64,000 nucleotides of DNA from Saprospiraceae bacterium (lineage in GTDB: Bacteria > Bacteroidota > Bacteroidia > Chitinophagales > Saprospiraceae): positions 1-64,000 of the forward strand of contig JADJYH010000016.1 in assembly GCA_016719855.1 (NCBI GenBank), given 5' to 3'. Under the pieces are notes generated by a model that saw only the letters and a list, made by a program, of their open reading frames with translations, had not been told where the DNA came from and made no database searches. The translations under genes were made by a program, and so were the position numbers. Positions 8,769-18,211 of the stretch are shown here, in pieces. Numbering within the stretch: position 1 is the stretch's first letter; each line of letters begins with the position of its first letter.

Positions 8769-9473
8769 TCACGTTGTGGCAACACTGGGGAGCAGCACCA
8801 AAATGAACATCACCAAGGCCAATCCCTCGCTCACGAGCAGGTACCAAGGATAATCGCCGAGGTAGTCGAGGGCAGAGGCAGTGGGTGGCTTGCCCATGAG
8901 GTAGGCATAGTTGGAGCCAAGCAGGCGATTGATGAGGTAGAGCGATAGTATATAAATTTGCAGCGCAAAAAAAGAGCGCCACAAGCTGCGCCAACCCGGG
9001 CGTATGCCGTAAACGACCGTTGCGTACACCGCAAATACCACCAGTCCGCCGTGTACGGTAAAATATTTAATGAATGTGAAATGAGGAAATCCCTCAAACA
9101 GATGGGGCGTCAGCAGCGCCTGAATCGTGCCTGCCATGACCCAAAAATACAGCACTTCGTGTACCCGCCGGTCGGGGTTCCACATCAGCAGCGGCAGTGC
9201 CAGCGCTACGATGTTGCAGATGTCGAGCGGCAGGTCGGTCTTGTGGTCGAACTGCCCCAGGGCGAGCCGTATGGCAATCCACCCGACCACCATGATTGCC
9301 AACACGACGGTGATGCCCCGGCCAAGGAGCAACTGGCCATCAGGTGCCAATTTTTTCTTGGCGAAAATGGCCAAACTGATGCTCATGGCCACGGTCAGCG
9401 CTATCACCAAAAGGTGCTGCTGGCCGAAAAGGTGGAAGTTTTCGTTGGGCTGAAAAAACAGGTAGTCGTTCAT
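8769..9473 (-). CDS. YwaF-like (TIGR02206-type) integral membrane protein
   Basis: This 234-aa protein has about seven hydrophobic segments (for example LLVIALTVAMSISLAIFA, ITVVLAIMVVGWIAIRLAL, IVALALPLLMW). The LDICNIVALALPL and FWVMAGTIQALLTP signatures and the F-T-VHGG segment are typical of the YwaF family. The ATG at 9473 gives a short soluble N-terminus as usual. The cellular role of the family is not established. It is transcribed toward the fructosamine kinase gene, about 108 bases away; the two need not be linked. Confidence 0.75.
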   Translation of the reverse strand: MNDYLFFQPNENFHLFGQQHLLVIALTVAMSISLAIFAKKKLAPDGQLLLGRGITVVLAIMVVGWIAIRLALGQFDHKTDLPLDICNIVALALPLLMWNPDRRVHEVLYFWVMAGTIQALLTPHLFEGFPHFTFIKYFTVHGGLVVFAVYATVVYGIRPGWRSLWRSFFALQIYILSLYLINRLLGSNYAYLMGKPPTASALDYLGDYPWYLLVSEGLALVMFILVLLPSVATT

Positions 9474-10284
9474 TCGTTCTGCGTTGCGAAAAAAAAACGG
9501 TGCATTTTACGCAAAAACAGGGATATGCCACTAGCCACAACCACTTTTCCATCAAGATTAACTTCTATCCCTACCGCTTCAATGCCAAAAAATGGCCCCT
9601 TATTTTAGGCGTATGGTGTTGCATAATTGGCACTACAAAAAGGCCTCTTTCCAGTTTCCGGATAGAGACCTGCGAGAATCAAACATCACGTATCTTCCTA
9701 CGATTAATATTTCGTGATGTGTGTCATCATAAAAAAAATCAGCATGAAAAAAACCCGTATCATAAAGCTCTCTTTCTTTAAAAAAAAGGGGGTAGAGCGG
9801 TCCGTTCTTTAGTGGTTTGTTTTAAGCCGAATCAAACCTATTGGCAACTAGGTGCAATAAATTAGTAGGAGTCTTTATTGCATTTTAAAAGCTGCCGCTG
9901 CTATAGTGTTTCAAGCAGAGGAATAACTTTGGATATGTTCAAACTTTGGATAATCAATCTCTTTTGGCCAAATTGGAAATGAATCTGGTCATAGGGATAT
10001 TGCCAGTATAACTGGTCAATATCCCTAGCCCAGTTCCAAACTATTTCCCATGGCTATAAAATCTTGCGGTATTGGGATTGGTCTCCTTTCTTAGCCAATT
10101 AATATAAAAATGTGTCCATTATATTTAGAGAACCCCATTGCATAACCCGGAGTCGTTCGTTGCTTTAAAAAGAAAGCTGGTGGCATCAAAAAAACAGCCA
10201 CCAACCTCTGTATAATAGACACACGCCTCTCTCTCATAATAGAATGGTTTAGTTGAATGGTTAATGCTTTTAAAATCATACTCC
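9474..10284. other. Gene-free spacer with two stem-loops
   Basis: I see no convincing gene in these 811 bases. An inverted repeat ACATCACG/CGTGATGT (with partial extension) lies at about 9684-9722. A stronger one lies at 9993-10026: AGGGATATTG pairs exactly with CAATATCCCT around a 14-base loop that can itself pair partly (GCC/GGT). Neither is followed by a clear T run. A poly-A stretch and a G run lie at about 9778-9792. Confidence 0.5.
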
Positions 10285-11278
10285 TCAATTCATTTTTAAT
10301 TTCACCTGTTCTGATTTTTCTTTGGCTTCCGGCTTACTGAAGGTGTAAATCCCCTCCCCTGCCACTGCTTGGTTATCAACAAACTGACTGTCATTTATCA
10401 CAGGTTTGGCCTCGCCTTCTACATCCATGTTGAAGATGGCCCCACCTCGCAGGAAAGCCTCATTGTTACGGAAAATACAGTTTTTGATGAGGGGGTTGCA
10501 TTGTCCCTTGCCACCATAGTTGCACAGGGCGCCACCATAGTTGGCCTTATTACCACTGAATAAGCAGCCTTGAAAAACAGCGTTCGCTATGCCTCTTTGT
10601 CGGCCATCATTGAATATGGCACCACCATCAAGGTCTACCTTGTTGTTTTGGAACTCACAATTGATAAAGGTTGGATTGCTCACACCTCCACGGCCGTTCA
10701 CATAAGCGGCACCGCCGTCACGAGCGTAGTTATTCTGGAAAATGCAGTTCTGAATCTTAGGCTTTGACTCGTTGCCTTGGCCTGATCCATCAATATAGAT
10801 TCCGCCTCCACATCGGTCTTTATCTGCGCTTGGGCCAGCACCATCGGCAGTGCCATCCGCTACAATAAAGCCATCGAGCAGTGTACTCTCATCTGCATTT
10901 TTCATTAAAACTACCGTATAGGAATTGTCGGAATTATCGGTTTTAGAACCGATGTTACCGCTCAGAATGGATTTCTGAGCTTTAATATCACGCTGACCGA
11001 CTGAGGTTTCATTGCCGGTAAAGCTGCCATAGACTTTTACCCCCGAAGGTATTGTAAAAGCAATTCTTCTGTCCAGTTGGTTCGTCGGGTAATATGCCCC
11101 CTTTGCCACCCACACCTGGTCGCCAGACTGTGCGATGAAAAGTGCTGCGTTTAGGTCGCCAGTAGCATCGGCCCATGAATTTCCCGTACCCGAGCTACCT
11201 TGTTTTACAAATTGTAGCAGCGTGTAGGTTGAGCATGGCAATCCATACCACCGCACACACAAAGAAGCGATGTCTCAT
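10285..11278 (-). CDS. Secreted right-handed beta-helix protein, frame break just after the signal peptide
   Basis: The body is a series of short repeats such as CIFQNNYARDGGAAYV, CEFQNNKVDLDGGAIFN and CIFRNNEAFLRGGAIFN, the usual pattern of parallel beta-helix (pectate-lyase-like or polymorphic outer-membrane) proteins. The N-terminal part NSWADATGDLNAAL is typical of Bacteroidota choice-of-anchor beta-helix proteins. The signal peptide MRHRFFVCAVVWIAMLN starts at the ATG 11278 but is in another frame; it joins the body at about 11213-11220, where a two-base loss (expected ATIYVKQGSSG, found ATICKTR-stop) explains the break. No C-terminal sorting domain is visible; the tail is short and Lys-rich. 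The role, perhaps polysaccharide binding or adhesion, is inferred from the fold only. Confidence 0.75.
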
Positions 11279-12562
11279 AGTTCAAGTTTTTTAGAAAATG
11301 GTGGTGTCGTTCTGGCGCCGGGGGTGCGCTGCTAAACTGGGGGGAAGGATTAAAAATTTGGGTTAAAAATGGTCAATTAATTTGCTCCTAATGCCTAGGG
11401 TAAACTTGGTTTTGGATACAATTCGGATTAAATGGCTTTAGGTTTAATAGCTTAGAAAATTAGTTCAAAGTTTTTGTCATCAATGCAATCTAACGAACTG
11501 TTTTTGTTCAAGATTTTTGGCCTTAAAGGGCTGCGTTTAATGGTTGTTGTTAAATAGTGGGTGTTAGTACAAGTCAAAACATATAAGGTGGTGTCGTTCA
11601 AAATTTCTGCTCCCCATGAGCTTGGCCATATGGGCAGTAATAATGGGGTTTTACAACAATAGTGGGTGTTAGTACAAGTTTAATAAATAGGTTGATGTTC
11701 AAAGTTTTTGCACTCAATCATGTTTCTTTTTAAAGCAGTTTGTGTTGCTCAAGTTTGTCAGTGTTGTTCCGAGTTTTTGTTTTTTGATTTGTCCAAGTCT
11801 TTGTTTTTTATTGTTTTTGTTTGTCAGTGTTGTTCCGAGTTTTTGTTTTTTGATTTGTCCAAGTCTCTGTTTTTGTTGTTGTGTTGTGTTCTAGCTTTCC
11901 AAAAAAAAATGGTGTTTAAGTGTTGTTCCTGTTTGTTTATAACAAGCCCTATGAGCTTGCGCAAACTGTTTTATTGAATAAAGACAGCCTTCTTTCACTG
12001 GAGGATGATGGAATTCAATCGAAATTGTCAAATCGCCTTTTATGCTAAAATCAAGAATAAGGGAATCTTGAAACAAAGGGGAAAATTGAAGGGAAAATTG
12101 TGTTGGAGGAGGTTCTATCGAAATAACGTCACAAAGCTACGGGCATATCGAACGCTTGTCAAGGGGGTTGGCAATATTTTTTTTGGAAAGAATAATTTCC
12201 GCCTTTTCTAATAACTTGTTGATTATCAATTTATTAACCTATTTTCGTCATTCATTTCTGTGCTTGCTATCAGTTATTTACATTCATTTACAAATCATTA
12301 TTTAAAGCCGAATATTTTTTGCTTTTTCATCACTGTTTCATGTTCGTACCCAAAATACCCGTCACGATTCAAAAAACTCAAAGCTTTATCCGCTCAATAA
12401 TGATTTTAACCCACCAATCGCCCGTTTGTGACTTAAATTATATCACCAATTCTGCACTAAATCTCAATAAATATTAGCGACTATCAAAATATTCTGTGAC
12501 CTAATCCCGAAATAGCCTCAGTTATTTGATATTTGCGCCAGCATACAATCTCCAATCTCAAC
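11279..12562. other. Long gene-free spacer with repeats upstream of pyrC
   Basis: No gene is supported here. The segment ATAGTGGGTGTTAGTACAAGT occurs twice, at about 11555 and 11660. A T/G-rich 66-base unit (starting GTTTGTCAGTGTTGTTCCGA) stands as two nearly exact tandem copies, 11753-11818 and 11819-11875. Translated, the unit is 22 codons and stays in frame, but the result (CQCCSEFLFFDLSKSLF) is Cys/Phe-rich and not convincing. From about 12190 the DNA is A+T-rich and probably carries the pyrC promoter. Confidence 0.5.
11753..11875 (+). repeat. 66-base tandem repeat, about two copies
   Basis: Copy 1 is 11753-11818. Copy 2 starts at 11819 and matches over at least 48 bases before fading. 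The strand is rich in T and G and poor in A and C. There is no associated gene. Confidence 0.75.
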
Positions 12563-13896
12563 ATGAAATCAATACTGATAAAAAACGTGCAAATCGTTAA
12601 CCGGGGCACCATCACCAGCGGCGACATCTTCATCCGCAACGGCAGGCTCGAACAAGTGGGCGGTACCATTGACCGAAAGGCCAACATCGAACTGGATGGC
12701 AACGGCCTCCACGCCCTACCGGGCATCATTGACGACCAGGTACACTTTCGGGAACCGGGCCTCACGCACAAGGCCGACCTCTACACCGAGCCTCGGGCGG
12801 CAGTGGCGGGCGGCGTCACCTCCTTCATGGAAATGCCCAACACCAAGCCAACGGCCACCACCCAAGCACTGCTCGAAGAAAAATACCAAATCGCAGCGAC
12901 CAAGTCGCTCGCCAACTACTCGTTTTTCATGGGTGCTACCAATGACAACATCGAGGAAGTGCTGAAAACCAACGCCCGACAGGTCTGTGGCATCAAGATT
13001 TTCATGGGGTCCAGCACTGGCAATATGCTCGTGGACGATGCCCGAACCTTGGAGGGCATCTTCTCCCGATGCCCGATGCTCATCGCCACGCACTGCGAGG
13101 ACGAAGCCACCATCCGCCGCAACGAACAGATTTTTAGGGAAAAATACGGCGAGGACATCCCCATCGAGCTGCACCCCGAAATTCGTAGTGCAGAGGGTTG
13201 CCTAAAATCCTCCACGCTGGCGGTGGAACTGGCCAAGCGGCATGACACCCGCCTTCACATCCTGCACATCTCCACCAAGGACGAACTGGCGCTTTTTCAA
13301 AACAACCTGCCGCTGGCTCAAAAGCGTATCACTGCCGAAGTGTGCGTACACCATCTTTATTTCAACAGCAACGACTACCAGCGGCTCGGCACCCAAATCA
13401 AGTGCAACCCGGCAGTGAAGGGGCCGGAGCACCAAGCTGCCCTGCTCCCTGCCCTCCTTGACGACCGCCTCGACATCATTGCCACCGACCATGCGCCACA
13501 CACCTGGGCCGAAAAACAGGGCACGTACTTCAATGCCCCGTCTGGGGTGCCGCTGGTACAGCACTCACTGAACGTGATGCTGGAGTTTTTTCACCAAGAA
13601 AAAATCTCGCTGGAAAAAATCGTGGAAAAAATGTGCCATGCCCCAGCCATTTGCTTCAACATGGAAGACCGGGGATTCCTTGACGAAGGCAACTGGGCCG
13701 ATGTGGTGCTGGTAAACCTGAACCGGGACTGGACGGTGGGCAAGGACAATATTTATTATAAATGCGGCTGGTCGCCGTTTGAGGCCATACCTTTAAAGGC
13801 AACGTAGAAAGCACCATCGTCAGTGGGCACCTCGCTTGGCACAACGGGCATTTTTTTGAAGAAAAAAAAGGAGAAAGGTTGTTGTTTTTGGGTTGA
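12563..13896 (+). CDS. pyrC: Dihydroorotase, late frameshift
   Basis: Cyclises carbamoyl aspartate to dihydroorotate in pyrimidine synthesis. The ATG at 12563 starts MKSILIKNVQIVNRG. The amidohydrolase signatures are present: DDQVHFREPGLTHKADLYTE, GGVTSFMEMPNT, a GIKIFMGSS segment (probable metal-bridging Lys), ATHCEDE, LHILHIST and ATDHAPHT. The first position of the usual HxH metal pair is Gln here, which I recall as common in Bacteroidota enzymes. Read literally the gene stops at 13807. One missing G after 13783 (GAGGCC for GAGGGCC) restores the conserved end FEGHTFKGNVESTIVSG and moves the stop to 13894-13896, the expected length of about 444 aa. Because the gene is central, a sequencing error is the simplest explanation. 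Confidence 0.9.
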
Positions 13897-13977
13897 TAAG
13901 TGTTTATGAGGTTGATTTCCCGTATAACATTGTGCCATATCAACCATCATCAACTTTTATAAACCCTTATCAACCTC
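13891..13977. terminator. Word-like inverted repeat between convergent pyrC and M23 genes
   Basis: The left side GGTTGATAAG, GTTTAT and GTTGAT is answered on the right by ATCAAC, ATAAAC and CTTATCAACC. It starts inside the last codons of pyrC and reaches the stop of the M23 gene. It probably works as a two-way terminator and is one of the spacer elements made of repeated short words. Confidence 0.55.
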
Positions 13978-14868
13978 ACTTGAAGTCCACGAAGTCCGTC
14001 GGGTTCACTGGCTTCCCTTGGTGCCAAAGCTCGAAGTGCAAGTGCGGCCCGTCGGTAGTTCACCCGTGTTGCCGATGATGGCGATGGCCTCGCCCCCACG
14101 GACATAATTGCCCGCCTTTTTCAACAACACAGAATTGTGCTTGTAAAAAGTCACGATGTTGTTCGTGTGCTGGATGGCGATGGTGTTGCCGGTTTCCAGT
14201 GTCCAGTCGGAGGAGATGACCCAGCCGTCCATGGCCGCTTTAACGGGGGTGTTCTTCGGGGCCACCACGTCCACGCCCAGATGTTTCTTGTCGAGGTTGA
14301 AACCAGCGACGAGGGAGCCGCCGATCGGCGATGAAAAGTGCATCTGCTCCAATGGCACCTCACGGGGCGAGATGTTCACTGGGTTCACGGGCGGGTTGCC
14401 CCCAGTGGCTGCCCTAATATCCGCAATTTCGACCTCGTTGCGGAGCTTGGCATCTTCCTCCGAGCGCTCGATAGGTTCATGGCTTTCAAGGTTTTTTTTA
14501 GCAGGGGGGGCTTCAGGGGCGTATTCCACGTCAGCGGTCAGGAGCTTTTTCATGCCCAGATTGTAAGTCTCCTGCGCCTGCAACAAGTGTTCGAGGGAAT
14601 CAATGTCACGGTAGATTTTCACCATTTCGGGATGGGTACTGGCAGTGCCGTAGCCCGGTATAAGCCTTTTTATTGGGGTAAAAACGATGGCTGCTATCGC
14701 CAGAGCGGACACCAAAACGACCAAGGTGCTAAGCATCACGTAAACGTTGAGCGGGGACATGTTGAACGAACGCACCTCCTCAAACGTCTCGTTGTTGAAG
14801 ATGACGAGGCGGTAGGTGTCCTTCATCCGTTCCCACCTGCGTCTTTCGTTTTTGTTTTCTTCAGCCAT
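13976..14868 (-). CDS. M23-family metallopeptidase, membrane anchored, late frameshift
   Basis: Envelope peptidase of the LytM/M23 type, acting on peptidoglycan or as an activator of amidases. Residues 1-40 are cytoplasmic and charged. A single membrane segment (VYVMLSTLVVLVSALAIAAIVF) lies at about residues 43-65, a likely coiled coil at 85-150, and the M23 domain follows with HLGVDVVAPKNTPVKAA and NNIVTFYKHNS. The last motif needs a frame change near 14053-14057: read literally the protein ends GELPTGRTCTSS, while one restored base gives TDGPHLHFELWHQGKPVNP, which holds the catalytic HxH, and a stop at 13976. It is convergent with pyrC and divergent from porW. Confidence 0.85.
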
Positions 14869-15114
14869 GTCGTTAACCGTTGTTTTGAATAAAATAAATT
14901 TGTGCTTTCTTTAGTTTGGTGACTGCGTGGTGGACATTTGCCGAAACCCCGCCGTAAAAGACCCGTAAAATTCGCAATTATTGTGCAATAACAAAAAAAG
15001 GAAAAAGTAGAAAGGAAAGAGGAAAAAGTTTTGGGCCGCCATTTTGGCTTAACTGCACAACCTTGACCATAGTATTTTTGCTCCTCCTTCTTGTTTCATA
15101 AAAAAACTTAAGTC
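14869..15114. promoter_or_regulatory. Divergent promoter region between M23 and porW
   Basis: This A+T-rich 246-base spacer separates two genes that point away from each other and must hold both promoters. I could not identify boxes with confidence. Confidence 0.4.
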
Positions 15115-18087
15115 TTGAGAAAGTTTACCAATTCACTGCTGCTTGTAACCGCGTTCATGGTCGTTTCCGGCTGTGTGACACAGAAGAAAAAAGACGATGT
15201 TGGCCCATTGGGCAAAGGCTATCACAACATGACGGCCCACTACAACGGTTACTACAACGCCACCGTGCTGGTTGCCGAGGCCAAAGTCGAACTGGAAAAC
15301 CAGTACAAGGAAAACTACCGGAAAATCCTGCCCGTGTACAAATATTTGGCTACCGACAACCCAAAGGCGGTTGCGGAGAACATGGACAAGGCCGCCGAAA
15401 AGGTGTCGCTTGTGGTGAACATGCACCGCGTGAGCCACTGGACAGACGACTGCTACCTCGTGCTGGGCCAGTCGCAGTACCTGAAGCAGGACTTTGAGTC
15501 GGCAGAGGAATCGCTGGAGTTCATGACCGCCGAGTTCAACCCGAAGGAGGTGGCCAAGCGGGAAGCCAAGTCCAAGAACTCCAAAAACCGCAAAAAGGCG
15601 GTAAAAAAGGGAAAAGCCTCCAACAGCACTGGCGAGGACGGCGAGGAAAAAGTGGAGTTGAGCAAAAAAGAAAAAGAAAAACTGGCCGACAAAAAACGCA
15701 AGGAGCGTGAAAAAGAGCGCAAGCGCAAGATGAAGGAGGCCAAGAAAAAGAAAAAAGGCAAAAAGCCCACTGCAAAAAAACCAGGAGACGAAACAACAGA
15801 CAAAGCAAGCAAAAAGAAGGAGCCAACCAAAGAAACCAACGAGCCGCAAGAGGAGGCCCTGCCCGCTCCCGGCTCCATCACTTTGGGCGACCTCGAACCA
15901 GCCGTCGTGCAGTCCAACCCCGAGAACTACTTCATGAAGCACCGCCCGGCCTATCAGGAAGGCATGCTTTGGCTGGCCCGCACCTACATCGAGCGGGAAA
16001 ACTTCACCAACGCCGAGCGCATCCTCAACGAACTGGAACGCAGCCCGGGCACTTTCGACGACGTGCGCAGGGAAGCGGCGGTGGCCAAGGCGCATTTTTA
16101 CCTGAAGCAAAAAAAATACGACCTGGCCGTTGAGCCACTCAACGCCGCCATTGACCAGGTGGAAGACAAGCAGATGAAAGCAAGGTTGGCCTTCATCCTT
16201 GGCCAGATCCACCAGCAGGCGAAGCGCGACGATGCCGCCTACGCCGCCTACGCCGAGGTGCTGAAAAACCAGCCACCCTACGAAATGGATTTTGCCGCAA
16301 GGCTCAACCTCGCCGAGGCCAACCCTTCCAAACCGGAAGCCATAGGCCAGTTGGAACGGATGCTCAAGGACGAGAAAAACAAGGAGTACCAAGACCAGAT
16401 ATACTTCGCACTGGCTTCCATCGCCCTCAAAAGCGGCGACAAAAAAGAGGGCATCAAAAACCTCGAACTTTCGCTCCAGAAGAGCACGGCCAATATGTCG
16501 CAAAAAGCCGAATCGTACCTGCTGTTGGCCGACCTCTACTTCGAAGAGGAAAGCTATGTGAAGGCAAAACTCTACTACGACAGCACCTTGCTGGTGATGA
16601 CCGACGCCGATGAGCGCCACCGCAAGGTGAGCAGCCTCGCCGAAAACCTCGAAGGCATCGCCATGAACCTCAAAACGATTGAGCAGCAAGACAGCCTGCT
16701 CACCATCAGCAACATGACCGAGGAGGAGCAGCTCGCATTGGCCACCAAAATCAAAAAGGACAAGGAAGAGGAACGCATCCGGCAAATCAAGTTGAAGGCA
16801 GAAAAGGACAAGGGCGCCAATGCCCCCAACTTGCCCAAAGGCGCACCAGCCCCAGTAAATGCTGGCAACTCCAAGTTTTGGGCCTACAACGACCGAAACG
16901 TGAAGGACGGCAAACGGGATTTTGAGCGCAAATGGGGAAGCCGCACCTTGCAGGACAATTGGCGGCGCTCCGACCAGTCGAGCGTGGCCGACGAGAACGG
17001 CGATGCACAGGCCGCTACCGAATCGGGGCAATTGACCCCAGAAGAAGTCAAAGAACTCCTGAAAGATGTGCCCGGCACGCCAGAGGAGGTCGGAGCTGCA
17101 AACCGCCAAATCGAAGCGGCGCTCTTCAACCTCGGCAGCCTCTACCGTGACCGCCTCCAGAACTACAAAAAATCCGTGCAGGCGCTCGAAGAACTGCTAA
17201 ACCGCTACCCGGAAACACAGTACAAGCTGGACGCCCTCTACTACCTCTACCTCTCGTACCGGGACATGGGCGACACCGCCAATACTCAGCGCTACTTCGA
17301 CATGATAGTGGACAACTATCCGACTTCCAACTACGCCCGCATCCTCAAAGACCCCACCTTCGCCGCAAGCGTGAAGGCCAAGCAGGACAAGTTGACCACC
17401 TACTACGACGAGACGCTCCAAAACTTTGAGCAGCGGAACTATCAGAACGCCTTCGAACGCATCACGAAAGTGCCAGAAATGTTTGGCGGGCAAAACAAGC
17501 TCATGCCCCGTTTTGCGCTGCTCGGCGCCATGTGTGTGGGCAGCCTGCAAGGCAAGGAAGCCTACGTGGAGGCGCTCAAAGAGGTCATCGCCAAGTACCC
17601 CGACGACCCCGAATCAACCCGTGCAAAGGAAATCCTACGCCTGCTCGGCGAAAATTTGGGCAGTGGCCCCGGCCAACAGCGCGACCTCCCGCTCGGCGAA
17701 GGCCAAGTTGGCAATTACGTAGTCACCGACGACCAACTGCATTACGTGGTAATCGTTTTCAACAACGACGTGGTGCTCAACGACGCAAAAATCATCGTTT
17801 CGGACTACAACGAAAAGTACCACAAGCCACAGAAATTGAGGATGAACAACATCTACCTCGGCGAGGGTGAAAGCAAGAAGCCCGTCATCGCCATCCGCCG
17901 CTACACCGACAAAAAGGATGCGATGGAATACTACAACACCGTCCAAAAGAACAAAAAAGACTTCCTTGACGAGAGCAAGTACCAGTACGATGTGTTCCCG
18001 ATTTCGCAGGACAACTACCGGGAACTGTTGAAGTCAAAAACGCTGGACGACTACCGGGCGTTTTTTGAGAAAAATTACTTGAAGTAA
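15115..18087 (+). CDS. porW: PorW/SprE-type TPR lipoprotein of gliding motility and type IX secretion
   Basis: A 990-aa outer-envelope lipoprotein. The signal peptide ends in the lipobox VVSGC (Cys at about residue 20). The next segment (GKGYHNMTAHYNGYYNATVL) is the N-terminal signature of PorW/SprE proteins, which support type IX secretion and gliding in Bacteroidota. Several TPR-like helical repeats follow, and the C-terminal domain (HYVVIVFNNDVVLNDAKIIV, then MEYYNTVQKNKKDF) is typical of this group. An unusual Lys/Glu-rich insert of about 110 residues (about 143-255) interrupts the TPR part. The start appears to be TTG at 15115, because a start at the next ATG would lose the signal peptide. 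The gene ends at a 50-base perfect palindrome. Confidence 0.8.
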   Translation: MRKFTNSLLLVTAFMVVSGCVTQKKKDDVGPLGKGYHNMTAHYNGYYNATVLVAEAKVELENQYKENYRKILPVYKYLATDNPKAVAENMDKAAEKVSLVVNMHRVSHWTDDCYLVLGQSQYLKQDFESAEESLEFMTAEFNPKEVAKREAKSKNSKNRKKAVKKGKASNSTGEDGEEKVELSKKEKEKLADKKRKEREKERKRKMKEAKKKKKGKKPTAKKPGDETTDKASKKKEPTKETNEPQEEALPAPGSITLGDLEPAVVQSNPENYFMKHRPAYQEGMLWLARTYIERENFTNAERILNELERSPGTFDDVRREAAVAKAHFYLKQKKYDLAVEPLNAAIDQVEDKQMKARLAFILGQIHQQAKRDDAAYAAYAEVLKNQPPYEMDFAARLNLAEANPSKPEAIGQLERMLKDEKNKEYQDQIYFALASIALKSGDKKEGIKNLELSLQKSTANMSQKAESYLLLADLYFEEESYVKAKLYYDSTLLVMTDADERHRKVSSLAENLEGIAMNLKTIEQQDSLLTISNMTEEEQLALATKIKKDKEEERIRQIKLKAEKDKGANAPNLPKGAPAPVNAGNSKFWAYNDRNVKDGKRDFERKWGSRTLQDNWRRSDQSSVADENGDAQAATESGQLTPEEVKELLKDVPGTPEEVGAANRQIEAALFNLGSLYRDRLQNYKKSVQALEELLNRYPETQYKLDALYYLYLSYRDMGDTANTQRYFDMIVDNYPTSNYARILKDPTFAASVKAKQDKLTTYYDETLQNFEQRNYQNAFERITKVPEMFGGQNKLMPRFALLGAMCVGSLQGKEAYVEALKEVIAKYPDDPESTRAKEILRLLGENLGSGPGQQRDLPLGEGQVGNYVVTDDQLHYVVIVFNNDVVLNDAKIIVSDYNEKYHKPQKLRMNNIYLGEGESKKPVIAIRRYTDKKDAMEYYNTVQKNKKDFLDESKYQYDVFPISQDNYRELLKSKTLDDYRAFFEKNYLK

Positions 18088-18109
18088 AATCTGGCTGCGA
18101 TAAATGACA

Positions 18110-18159
18110 AATAAGAAAAGTGGCTGCGCCAAACGTTTGGCGCAGCCACTTTTCTTATT
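18110..18159. terminator. Perfect 50-base palindrome, two-way terminator
   Basis: The left arm (AATAAGAAAAGTGGCTGCGC and five more bases) is the exact reverse complement of the right arm, with no loop bases. Each side ends in a short A or T run, and it lies between convergent genes (porW and the glycosyltransferase), so it can end transcription from both sides. Confidence 0.85.
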
Positions 18160-18211
18160 GCGTCGCCGAACAGGAGTTCGGCGACACGTTCATTCAGAAC
18201 CGACATGAACC

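Noticed and set aside
11708..11977. An 89-codon frame across the 66-base tandem repeat
   Set aside because: Cys/Phe/Leu-rich text follows from T/G-rich DNA, with no homologous look or promoter.
15133..17109. A 658-codon open frame antisense to porW
   Set aside because: It mirrors the strongly biased codon use of porW and has no protein-like motifs. The plus-strand gene has a signal peptide and TPR domains.
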